DNA of 5,659 nucleotides from Bacteroidales bacterium (GTDB taxonomy: Bacteria > Bacteroidota > Bacteroidia > Bacteroidales > UBA932). This document shows positions 1-5,659 of this stretch, one piece after another. Position 1 is the stretch's first letter; each line of letters opens with the position of its first letter. The DNA lies in NCBI GenBank assembly GCA_017651785.1, contig JAGCCD010000099.1:1-5659 (forward strand). Reading direction: 5' to 3'. Made by a program: the position numbers and the translations under genes. The notes under the pieces are model-generated. The model did not search any database and had not been told where the DNA came from. It saw only the letters and a list, made by a program, of their open reading frames with translations.

Positions 1-1488
1 AAGCTCGATATCGAGCGCGAACGCGAGCTGCTGGACCGCTATGTTTCGGCAATGATCTCCCCCTCCCGCAACCTCAGGCTGTACGCAGCGGCGCCCGCCA
101 AGCCCGTGGGAGCCAATGTGCTGCAAAACTTCAAGGAAGGGTGGAACAGCGGCGGCAGTGTTTCCGCAGACGTTCCCTCTCAGGCAGACACCCTCTCTCT
201 CACCCTTCCGCGCGGCAGGGTAAAGCTTTCCAACGCAGCGGCCGATTCCTTCTCAGGCGGCAAGATGTGGACCTTTTCCAACGGTGCCACCGTCATCTTC
301 AAGAAAACCGCAGACAAGGGAGCCTTCCACTTTGGCTATATGGTAAAGGGCGGATGGACTGAAATACAGGGCATTACGGGCCCTGAAAGCGCCTTCCTGA
401 GCGACGCGCTCGCCCTTGAGGCCGTTGCGGGAATGAGCGGGGAGCGTTTCCGCGACCTGCTTGCAATGAACGGCATCGACCTGCAGGGAGAGACCACCCT
501 GTCCGATGTGCGCTGGACTGGCAGCGCCCCTTCCGACAAGCTCACGCTGGTGCTCAAAGCCTTGCTGGCGCTTGCCGTAAATACCAAGGCAGATCCCGGT
601 GCATACGGCAGGTACTGCACAGAAGAGGCCATCCGGCAGCAGCGTGACAAGTATTCCCCGGAGGCTACACGTGCCGCCATAGACAGCACAATGAGCCCCG
701 AATACCCCTTTGCCACCGGCTGCGCGCCGCAAATCCCGGGTCCTGACTTCCCGGAAAGGGTGAATTCCTATCTTGCCGGCAAAGGCGCCACGGCACGCAA
801 TTCCCTCATCGTCCTGACCGGAGACCTGAGCGAGGCGTTCGTGCTCAAAACCGTGTCCCATATGCTCTCCGGCCTTGGTTCCGCAAGGCAGCGGATCGTA
901 CGTCCACGCCAGACATACCCACTGCGTGAGTGCTGGGCCACAACCTCCGTTCCCGGAGTATGGCGTGACCGCGGCATATGGGTTGGAATGAGCAGCTCCT
1001 GGCCGTTCAGCTCCGGCGGCAACACCACCCTCGGCATTGCCTGCGCCGTGCTGGAACAGGAACTCGCAAAGGCTTTTGCATCAAAGGGTTACTACTTCAC
1101 GGTAACGGGCGATGCGGCTCTTCTTCCTTCGGAAAAGATAACCGTGCTGGTGAACTGCAGGCCGGTGCTCAACGCGGGTCTGCCCGCAGACGTTGCGCCG
1201 GTAGCGCCGGGTGTCGCGCTCAATACGGTCAGAGAGGTCATCAACCGCCTTGCAACGTCAAACGTATCGCCCCAGGCGCTTTCTGCGGCAAAAACCGCGG
1301 CGCTTGGAAGGATGCAGTCCCAGAACGACAACCCGTCCAGCCTGGTATCGTCCATCATATGGCGCAACGCCCTGGGACGCGACCTCACCGGCACCTACAA
1401 AGACCGCATCAAGAGCGTCAAGGCGGGTGACGTAAAGGCAGTATTCCAGGCAATGGACGCCTGCAAGAGTGAATTCGTGGTGAGATGA
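1..1488 (+). CDS. M16 family metallopeptidase (insulinase/pitrilysin-like), C-terminal half, 5'-truncated by window edge
   Basis: The frame is open from base 1 to the TGA at 1486-1488 (495 residues in the window), so the ATG at 52 is an internal methionine and the true start lies upstream. M16 peptidases are zinc proteases made of paired alpha/beta units; long Bacteroidetes members carry two pairs, and only the first has the HxxEH zinc motif. The first about 70 residues look like the end of the first pair (a charged helix, then SPSRNLRLYAAAP). A linker follows, then the hallmark entry strand of the second pair, MWTFSNGATVIFKKT, at about residues 89-103. The region where HxxEH would fall (about 125-150) has no such motif, as expected for the non-catalytic half. 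A catalytic N-terminal half must therefore be encoded to the left; this is inference. The protein is probably periplasmic, but its signal peptide would be outside the window. The stop overlaps the next start (ATGA), which implies an operon. Confidence 0.85.
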   Translation, partial: KLDIERERELLDRYVSAMISPSRNLRLYAAAPAKPVGANVLQNFKEGWNSGGSVSADVPSQADTLSLTLPRGRVKLSNAAADSFSGGKMWTFSNGATVIFKKTADKGAFHFGYMVKGGWTEIQGITGPESAFLSDALALEAVAGMSGERFRDLLAMNGIDLQGETTLSDVRWTGSAPSDKLTLVLKALLALAVNTKADPGAYGRYCTEEAIRQQRDKYSPEATRAAIDSTMSPEYPFATGCAPQIPGPDFPERVNSYLAGKGATARNSLIVLTGDLSEAFVLKTVSHMLSGLGSARQRIVRPRQTYPLRECWATTSVPGVWRDRGIWVGMSSSWPFSSGGNTTLGIACAVLEQELAKAFASKGYYFTVTGDAALLPSEKITVLVNCRPVLNAGLPADVAPVAPGVALNTVREVINRLATSNVSPQALSAAKTAALGRMQSQNDNPSSLVSSIIWRNALGRDLTGTYKDRIKSVKAGDVKAVFQAMDACKSEFVVR

Positions 1489-2066
1489 GCTACGCCTTCG
1501 GCACCATAATACAGATTGGCGACATCCTTGTGTCCGAGGATGTGGTGAAGGAGTATTTCGCCTGCGACTACCCCGTCTGCAGGGGCGCCTGCTGCATAGA
1601 AGGGGACGCCGGAGCACCGCTGGACGAGAGCGAGCTGCCGGCTCTGGAAAGGGACTTCCCCGTCTACAGCCCCTCTATGCTGGAAAGCGGGCGCGAGGCA
1701 GTTAAGCTCAACGGCTTTTTTGAGATAGACCCCGAGGGCGATATGGTTACGCCGCTTGTTAGCGGTTCGTCAGCCTGCGCCTTTGCGCACTTCGCCCTTG
1801 ACGGCTGCTGTATGTGCGCCATAGAGAAAGAGGGCTGCCGCAAGCCAGTGTCGTGCTCGCTTTATCCGGTGAGAGTGAAGAAGTTCCGCACCGGGGCACT
1901 GGGCCTCAACCTGCATAAGTGGGACATCTGCAAATGCGCGTTCGAGAAAGGCAGGCGCGAGGGCATCCGGGCGTATCAGTTCCTCGAGCGCCCGCTCACC
2001 CAGGCATTCGGAGAAGAGTTCTATAAGGCCCTCTGCGCCGCTGCAGAGCACGTAAACAATGGATAA
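1485..2066 (+). CDS. DUF3109 family cysteine-rich protein (YkgJ-like putative metal-binding protein)
   Basis: This 193-residue protein matches the DUF3109 family from memory: an opening IQIGDILVSEDV (9-20), the cluster CDYPVCRGACCIEG (27-40), a central CCMCAIEKEGC (108-118), the signature KPVSCSLYPVRVK (120-132), LHKWDIC (143-149), and a closing RPLTQAFGEEFY (169-180). It has 13 cysteines: 27, 32, 36, 37, 98, 108, 109, 111, 118, 124, 149, 151 and 184. The Cx4Cx3CC cluster resembles the CxxCxxCC proteins of the YkgJ group, which are proposed to bind zinc or an iron-sulfur cluster; the family has no established reaction. No signal peptide or membrane segment is visible, so it is probably cytoplasmic. 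Many relatives start near the MIQIGD position, but here the only suitable methionine is nine residues earlier and sits in an ATGA overlap with the upstream stop. It overlaps the downstream transporter by 8 bases. The family assignment is firm; the function is unknown. Confidence 0.88.
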   Translation: MSYAFGTIIQIGDILVSEDVVKEYFACDYPVCRGACCIEGDAGAPLDESELPALERDFPVYSPSMLESGREAVKLNGFFEIDPEGDMVTPLVSGSSACAFAHFALDGCCMCAIEKEGCRKPVSCSLYPVRVKKFRTGALGLNLHKWDICKCAFEKGRREGIRAYQFLERPLTQAFGEEFYKALCAAAEHVNNG

Positions 2067-3423
2067 GGCGCTCAACCGGGAAATCCTTCGGCTGTCTGTC
2101 CCAAGCATACTTGCCAACCTCACCGTGCCCCTTGTGGGTATGGTGGATACCGCGCTGGCCGGACACCTTCCCGGAGGCGAGGCGGCTGCGATGATCGGAG
2201 GAATCTCCGTGGGATCGATGCTGCTGAGCCTGCTGTACTGGAACTTCGTCTTCCTTCGCACGGGCACAGGCGGCCTCACGGCGCAGGCGTTCGGACGCCG
2301 CGACCTGCATAACGCCGCCTGCATCTTCTCCCGCGGAATAGCCATCGCCCTTGTGTTCGCCGTCATCATACTGGCAATCCAGGTACCCTTCGCCAAATTG
2401 GCGGTGCTGCTTGTAAGTAACGCTACACCAAGGGTTTGCGAAATCGCCACGCGCTATTTCTTCATACGCATATGGGCCGCTCCCGCAACGCTGTGCCTTA
2501 TGGTGTTCAGGGGCTGGTTCGTAGGGATGCAGGACTCTATGAGCTCTATGTGGACAGACCTCGTGGTTAACGTAATGAATATGGCGGCGTCTGCGGTGCT
2601 GAGCTTCGGTGCCTTCGGCTGGGGCGGAATAGGGTTCGACGGAATTGCCGCCGGAACGCTGGTGGCCCAGTACACCGGCCTGCTGTTCGCAATGATGGTA
2701 TGCAGCCTCAAGTACGGCATGAAAGTGTTCAAGTCCGTGAGCCTGCAGGATGTGAAGGATATGTTCCACTGGAGCGTCCTCAAACCGTTCCTGCAGATGA
2801 ACGGCAACCTGATGGTGCGCTCGCTGTGCTTTATGGTAATATACATCGGCTACACAATGATAGCGGCCGGCCTGGGAGACACCCTGCTGGCGTGCTCGTC
2901 CATAATGATGCAGCTGCTGATGTTCTTCTCCTATTTTACGGACGGATTCGCCTACGCCGGAGAGGCCCTGAGCGGCCGTTTCATAGGCGCGCAAGACAGC
3001 GTAATGTTCCATCGTACAATAAGATACGTGTTCGTGTGGAGTATGAGCATCGCCTTTCTTTCCATTTTCGCATACTGGGCGCTGGGCGTTCCGGCTATGA
3101 GGCTCTTCACCTCCGACGAAGGGGTGGTTTCCGTTTGCGCACGCTTCCTGCCGTGGCTGCTGGTAATGCCACCGCTGGGCTGCGCGGCATTCACCTGGGA
3201 CGGCATCTACCTGGGCGCCACCGAGTCCGACAGCCTTCTGGCTTCAATGGCGGGAGCGGCCGTGAGCTTCCTCGCCGTTTGGTTCGTGTTCGGCAACAAT
3301 CTGCCCAAGGGCTCGGAAGCGTGTTTGCACATACTGCTTGCGGCATACTTCGCCCATCTTGCATTCCGGACGCTGTGGCTGTCGCTCGCATACGGCAAAA
3401 AGGTGAAACACCGTGCCGGATAA
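2059..3423 (+). CDS. MATE family efflux transporter, DinF-like
   Basis: This 454-residue polytopic membrane protein has about 12 hydrophobic segments, the usual number and length for MATE exporters, which expel cationic drugs or metabolites in exchange for Na+ or H+. TM1 carries the family motif MVDTALAGHL (28-37); Asp30 aligns with the TM1 aspartate of characterised MATE proteins (Asp36 of NorM, Asp41 of PfMATE). Other family blocks are FLRTGTGGLTAQAFGRRD (65-82), RGWFVGMQDS (151-160), the repeat-two block DGFAYAGEALSGRFIGA (295-311) and WDGIYLGATES (380-390). The FLR-GT-G-TAQ block and DGFAYAGEAL favour the DinF branch over NorM. The start is fixed by the overlap: ATGGATAA contains both this ATG and the stop of the DUF3109 gene, so translation is probably coupled. 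The substrate cannot be told from sequence. The C-terminus is short and basic (KKVKHRAG). Confidence 0.92.
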   Translation: MDKALNREILRLSVPSILANLTVPLVGMVDTALAGHLPGGEAAAMIGGISVGSMLLSLLYWNFVFLRTGTGGLTAQAFGRRDLHNAACIFSRGIAIALVFAVIILAIQVPFAKLAVLLVSNATPRVCEIATRYFFIRIWAAPATLCLMVFRGWFVGMQDSMSSMWTDLVVNVMNMAASAVLSFGAFGWGGIGFDGIAAGTLVAQYTGLLFAMMVCSLKYGMKVFKSVSLQDVKDMFHWSVLKPFLQMNGNLMVRSLCFMVIYIGYTMIAAGLGDTLLACSSIMMQLLMFFSYFTDGFAYAGEALSGRFIGAQDSVMFHRTIRYVFVWSMSIAFLSIFAYWALGVPAMRLFTSDEGVVSVCARFLPWLLVMPPLGCAAFTWDGIYLGATESDSLLASMAGAAVSFLAVWFVFGNNLPKGSEACLHILLAAYFAHLAFRTLWLSLAYGKKVKHRAG

Positions 3424-3428
3424 TTGAG

Positions 3429-3436
3429 TATCTTTG
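3429..3436 (+). promoter_or_regulatory. Bacteroidetes-type -7 promoter element (TATCTTTG)
   Basis: TATCTTTG matches the Bacteroidetes sigma-ABfr -7 consensus TAnnTTTG exactly. It sits in the 19-base gap between the MATE stop and the ATG at 3443. No good TTTG -33 box is visible about 20 bases upstream, inside the end of the MATE gene, so the promoter may be weak or may need an activator. The expected transcription start falls at or within a few bases of the ATG, which would give an essentially leaderless mRNA. The exact motif match in a short gap is seen directly; activity is inferred. Confidence 0.5.
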
Positions 3437-3442
3437 CATACC

Positions 3443-4645
3443 ATGAATCTTGAACTTAACAACAAGCCCCTGCCGGTGCTTCTTCTTACCGGCTACCTCG
3501 GGAGCGGCAAGACCACGCTCCTCAACCGCATCCTCAACAACCGCCGCGGAATCAAATTCGCCGTGATAGTCAATGACTTGGGCGAGGTGAACATAGACGC
3601 AGACCTGATAGAGAAAGGCGGCGTGGTGGGCGGAACGGACGACAGCCTCGTCGCCCTCCAGAACGGCTGCATCTGCTGCACCCTCAAGATGGACCTCGTA
3701 GCCCAGCTGGAAGATCTCTGCAACGCAAAGAGGTTCGATTATATCGTGATAGAGGCAAGCGGCATCTGCGAGCCGGCACCCATAGCCCAGACCATCAACT
3801 CATACCCCCAGCTCGCGCGCATCTCATATCCGGGCGTAAGCATTCCGGTGGTAGACTGCATCGTCACGGTTGTGGACGCGCTGCGTATGAAAGACGAATT
3901 CGCGTGCGGCGAGGCCCTCCGGCGCACAGACCTTGACGACGAAGACCTGGAACGTCTTGTGATAGAGCAAATCGAGTTCTGCAACATCGTGCTGCTCAAC
4001 AAGGCCTCGGAGGTATCGCCTGAGGAACTGGGCCGCGTGCGCAGCATCATCCGCGCCATCCAGCCCAAGGCAGAAATCTTAGAATGCGACTGGTGCGACG
4101 TGCCGCTGGAGAAGCTCCTCAACACCGGCATGTTCGATTTTGACGCGGTCGCCACTTCCGCCGCCTGGATCTCGGAAATAGAAGGAGAGGACCACGATGA
4201 CGATGACGAGAATGAGCACGGGCACGGCGGGCACCACCATCACCATCATCACGACGACGAGGGAGAGGCCGAGGAATACGGCATCAAGACTTACGTCTAC
4301 ACCGCTCGTCCAGCTCTGAATATCAATAAGTTCGACGCAATGGTGGCAAAGCGCTGGCCGAAGGAGATTATCCGTGCAAAGGGCCTCTGCTACTTCAACC
4401 ACGACACAGACCGCTGCTTCCTCTTCGAGCAGGCAGGCTCCCAAAAGACCGTTCGCGACGCGGGCCTCTGGTATGCCACCATGCCCCAGGATGAACTCTC
4501 TGAAATGATGCGCCGCGACCCCAAGCTCCGAGCCGACTGGGACCCGGTGTACGGCGACCGGATGAACAAGATCGTATTCATCGGCCAGCATCTGGACACG
4601 GCAGAGCTTGAATCGCTGATGGACAGCTGCCTGGCGGAGGAATAA
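3443..4645 (+). CDS. COG0523 family GTPase (CobW/YjiA/ZNG1-like), putative zinc metallochaperone
   Basis: This 400-residue G3E-class GTPase has a Walker A GYLGSGKTT (17-25), the family metal motif GCICCT (75-80, CxCC), a Walker B/switch EASG (104-107) and a guanine-specificity region reading NKAS (186-189) rather than NKxD. An Asp/Glu-rich loop with a run of seven His (about 251-270) follows, then a CobW C-terminal domain (about 281-395, including YFNHDTDRCFLFEQAG). COG0523 proteins use GTP hydrolysis to deliver metal to client enzymes. The CxCC site and His loop favour zinc, and no cobalamin genes are nearby to support CobW proper. The start chosen is ATG 3443. A TTG at 3434 is in frame but lies inside the promoter-like TATCTTTG and adds only three residues. 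There is no Shine-Dalgarno sequence. The gene lies 19 bases after the MATE gene with no terminator between, so read-through from the operon is possible. No Zur-type operator was recognised. Confidence 0.92.
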   Translation: MNLELNNKPLPVLLLTGYLGSGKTTLLNRILNNRRGIKFAVIVNDLGEVNIDADLIEKGGVVGGTDDSLVALQNGCICCTLKMDLVAQLEDLCNAKRFDYIVIEASGICEPAPIAQTINSYPQLARISYPGVSIPVVDCIVTVVDALRMKDEFACGEALRRTDLDDEDLERLVIEQIEFCNIVLLNKASEVSPEELGRVRSIIRAIQPKAEILECDWCDVPLEKLLNTGMFDFDAVATSAAWISEIEGEDHDDDDENEHGHGGHHHHHHHDDEGEAEEYGIKTYVYTARPALNINKFDAMVAKRWPKEIIRAKGLCYFNHDTDRCFLFEQAGSQKTVRDAGLWYATMPQDELSEMMRRDPKLRADWDPVYGDRMNKIVFIGQHLDTAELESLMDSCLAEE

Positions 4646-4677
4646 AGAATGGGCCGATTTCAAACCGGCCCATTCTT
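4645..4677 (+). terminator. Intrinsic terminator hairpin, probably bidirectional
   Basis: A perfect 12-bp inverted repeat (AAGAATGGGCCG at 4645-4656, CGGCCCATTCTT at 4666-4677) has a 9-base loop and begins at the last base of the GTPase stop codon. The inner half of the stem is all G:C. Both outer edges are A/T-rich, so the downstream arm ends in TTCTTATT on the plus strand and in TTCTTTATT on the minus strand. It lies between two convergent genes, 26 bases beyond the minus-strand stop codon, so it can serve both. Confidence 0.85.
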
Positions 4678-4702
4678 ATTGAGGTTTATATCGCGTTTCC
4701 TG

Positions 4703-5659
4703 TTATTTCCTGTCGTTCCGGGCGACGCGAGAATGGTGTGATTCCTCCGGAGCATTAACTCCTGCCTGTATGGATGAGGAAGGACCTTTCCTGGGTGCCG
4801 GCATAGCAGTTTCTGTTGCGACATAAAAATAAGAGTCTACAGCTTCGACCGAACCTGAATAACTGCCCTGGACAGGTAAGCCGTCGTAAGTGACTGCGTC
4901 GATTTCAAAATCAACGGTGCCGTTTTCTTCATCCAGCATCACTTTCAGGCTTCCGCTCTTGAAGTCGCCGGAACGATAACGACCAAAGGAATCACTGCTG
5001 AAATAGAAGTACCAACCAGCCCCATCCAGATTCCCACTCATATCATCAACAACACTATTCATTATCTCCTCAGGAACGTCAATCTTGAACCACTTCCCGT
5101 CAGTATAAACAGTCGGAGAAGAAGAAGAAGAAATGGAGGTCACATCGTTCTCCAAGAAGGCTATAGTATATCCTTTGTATTCATTATTGTGAAAATATAG
5201 GGCATTCTGAAAACCAGAGATAGTATATGGCTTTTTAGGAGGAAGCTTTCCGCATGCTCCGCGGACAGCAAAACCATAGTAACGGCTAACACTGTCATAC
5301 CACACAGAAGAATCGTACAAATAACCATAAATGGCATAATCGGAATATGATTTCTGATCGGAAAGCCAGTAATAACCGCACTCATATTCCTCAAGACCGT
5401 CGCCATCAATATAATTAGTCACGGGCAGGAAGATGGAGTTGCCTTCGCAACCTTCTACGTTACTTGTTACAGTATATCCGGCCCCTGTCCACTCCCAGGT
5501 GAATTCAGATGAAATAAGATAATTCCATTCAACCAACGAAAGGGTGCGCCAGTCACCTCCCAGGGCCGCACGGGCCGCGTCGTCTTCATAGTTGTAGCTT
5601 CCAAGGCCTTTGTGTTCGACACCGTCTCCATTATCGCCAATGAAAACATAATCTTCGGA
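4703..5659 (-). CDS. FISUMP-like domain surface/exported protein, 5'-truncated by window edge
   Basis: The frame is open from 5659 to the stop at 4703-4705 (318 residues in the window). The first in-frame start-like codon is a TTG at 5536, but the domain plainly begins before it, so the true start is beyond the edge. Residues about 1-137 resemble the Fibrobacter succinogenes major paralogous (FISUMP) domain common in Bacteroidetes exported proteins: DDAARAALGGDWR (26-38), VEWNYLI (43-49), GNSIFLPVTNY (73-83), CGYYW (94-98) and RYYGFAVRGAC (126-136). The usual WRMPT reads WRTLS here. Residues about 145-275 form a beta-rich region ending in FKSGSLKVM, TVDFEIDAVTYDG and QGSYSGSV, like small beta-sandwich domains of Bacteroidales lipoproteins; this is inference. 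A five-serine run (177-181) and a basic C-terminal tail (about 287-318) are odd. The middle is distinctly AT-rich compared with neighbouring genes. Role unknown; probably cell-surface. It is convergent to the GTPase gene. Confidence 0.75.
   Translation of the reverse strand, partial: SEDYVFIGDNGDGVEHKGLGSYNYEDDAARAALGGDWRTLSLVEWNYLISSEFTWEWTGAGYTVTSNVEGCEGNSIFLPVTNYIDGDGLEEYECGYYWLSDQKSYSDYAIYGYLYDSSVWYDSVSRYYGFAVRGACGKLPPKKPYTISGFQNALYFHNNEYKGYTIAFLENDVTSISSSSSPTVYTDGKWFKIDVPEEIMNSVVDDMSGNLDGAGWYFYFSSDSFGRYRSGDFKSGSLKVMLDEENGTVDFEIDAVTYDGLPVQGSYSGSVEAVDSYFYVATETAMPAPRKGPSSSIQAGVNAPEESHHSRVARNDRK
5117..5131 (-). repeat. Trinucleotide microsatellite (TCT)5 inside the FISUMP-like gene
   Basis: Five TCT codons in a row (AGA x5 on the plus strand) encode the Ser177-Ser181 run. 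Identical codons for all five serines suggest slippage-generated DNA. Changes of one unit would keep the reading frame, so this would vary length and not switch the gene on or off. It lies in a loop-like stretch at the start of the second domain. Confidence 0.6.

Noticed and set aside
52..54. ATG at 52 as start of the M16 gene
   Set aside because: The frame is open from base 1, and the protein lacks the catalytic half if started here; it is an internal Met of a truncated gene.
1996..3012. Long minus-strand open frame (338 codons) across the DUF3109/MATE junction
   Set aside because: It lies opposite a clear MATE gene and its translation is rich in His, Arg, Gln and Ala with no domain or hydrophobic pattern; it is a shadow of GC-rich coding DNA.
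3434..3442. TTG at 3434 as start of the GTPase
   Set aside because: It adds only Met-His-Thr before ATG 3443 and overlaps the promoter-like TATCTTTG, so the ATG is far more likely.
2700..3446. Plus-strand open frame (248 codons) in another phase of the MATE gene
   Set aside because: The translation is Arg/Gly/His-rich without a fold signature, and the MATE frame carries all family motifs through the same stretch.
3443..4645. Calling the GTPase CobW of cobalamin synthesis
   Set aside because: No cobN or other cobalamin gene is in view, and the CxCC plus poly-His loop is shared by zinc-type COG0523 proteins; the broader family name is safer.
4079..4663. Minus-strand open frame (194 codons) opposite the GTPase gene
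   Set aside because: It includes a Val/Leu/Ile stretch that is simply the antisense of the Asp/His-rich loop; it has no independent support and would start inside the terminator hairpin.
5169..5177. TATCCTTTG as a second TAnnTTTG promoter box on the plus strand
   Set aside because: It has three bases, not two, between TA and TTTG, and it lies inside a minus-strand gene with no plus-strand gene after it.
5534..5536. TTG at 5536 as start of the minus-strand protein
   Set aside because: The frame stays open for 41 more codons to the window edge and those residues (DDAARAALGGDWR) belong to the FISUMP-like domain.
1..5659. A new defence, secretion or mobile system
   Set aside because: There are no nuclease, helicase, recombinase, toxin, transposase, CRISPR repeat or phage-like genes; four of the five genes belong to common families.

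Overview
The window looks like a piece of a Bacteroidales-type chromosome. The evidence is a FISUMP-like surface protein domain, a DUF3109 protein with the Bacteroidetes-typical motif order, a TAnnTTTG promoter element (the Bacteroidetes -7 box), and gene starts without Shine-Dalgarno sequences. Hand counts of single lines give about 53-58% GC over the plus-strand genes, which would suit a GC-rich lineage such as Rikenellaceae/Alistipes or a related uncultured group. I cannot settle the genus.

Layout. Positions 1-3423 hold three tightly packed plus-strand genes: the C-terminal half of a two-unit M16 (insulinase/pitrilysin) metallopeptidase, open at the left edge; a cysteine-rich DUF3109 protein overlapping it by 4 bases; and a DinF-like MATE efflux transporter overlapping that by 8 bases. 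After 19 bases comes a COG0523 (CobW/ZNG1-like) GTPase with a CxCC metal site and a seven-histidine loop. It has its own promoter-like element directly before its ATG. A perfect 12-bp hairpin at 4645-4677 closes this block and probably terminates transcription from both sides. From 4703 to the right edge a minus-strand gene runs convergently. It encodes a FISUMP-like domain followed by a beta-rich domain, and its start lies beyond the window.

How they may work together. The overlaps make the first three genes a likely operon with coupled translation. The GTPase could be read through from that operon or transcribed alone. A loose metal theme exists (zinc-peptidase family, cysteine-rich protein, putative zinc chaperone), but no regulator site or shared pathway proves a joint function. 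The minus-strand gene is separate, is clearly more AT-rich in its middle, and looks like a variable cell-surface or exported protein.

I see no RNA gene, CRISPR array, insertion sequence, attachment site or defence system. The window is mostly ordinary housekeeping and accessory content. The oddities are the nearly leaderless start and altered G4 motif of the GTPase, and the foreign-looking C-terminal tail of the minus-strand protein.
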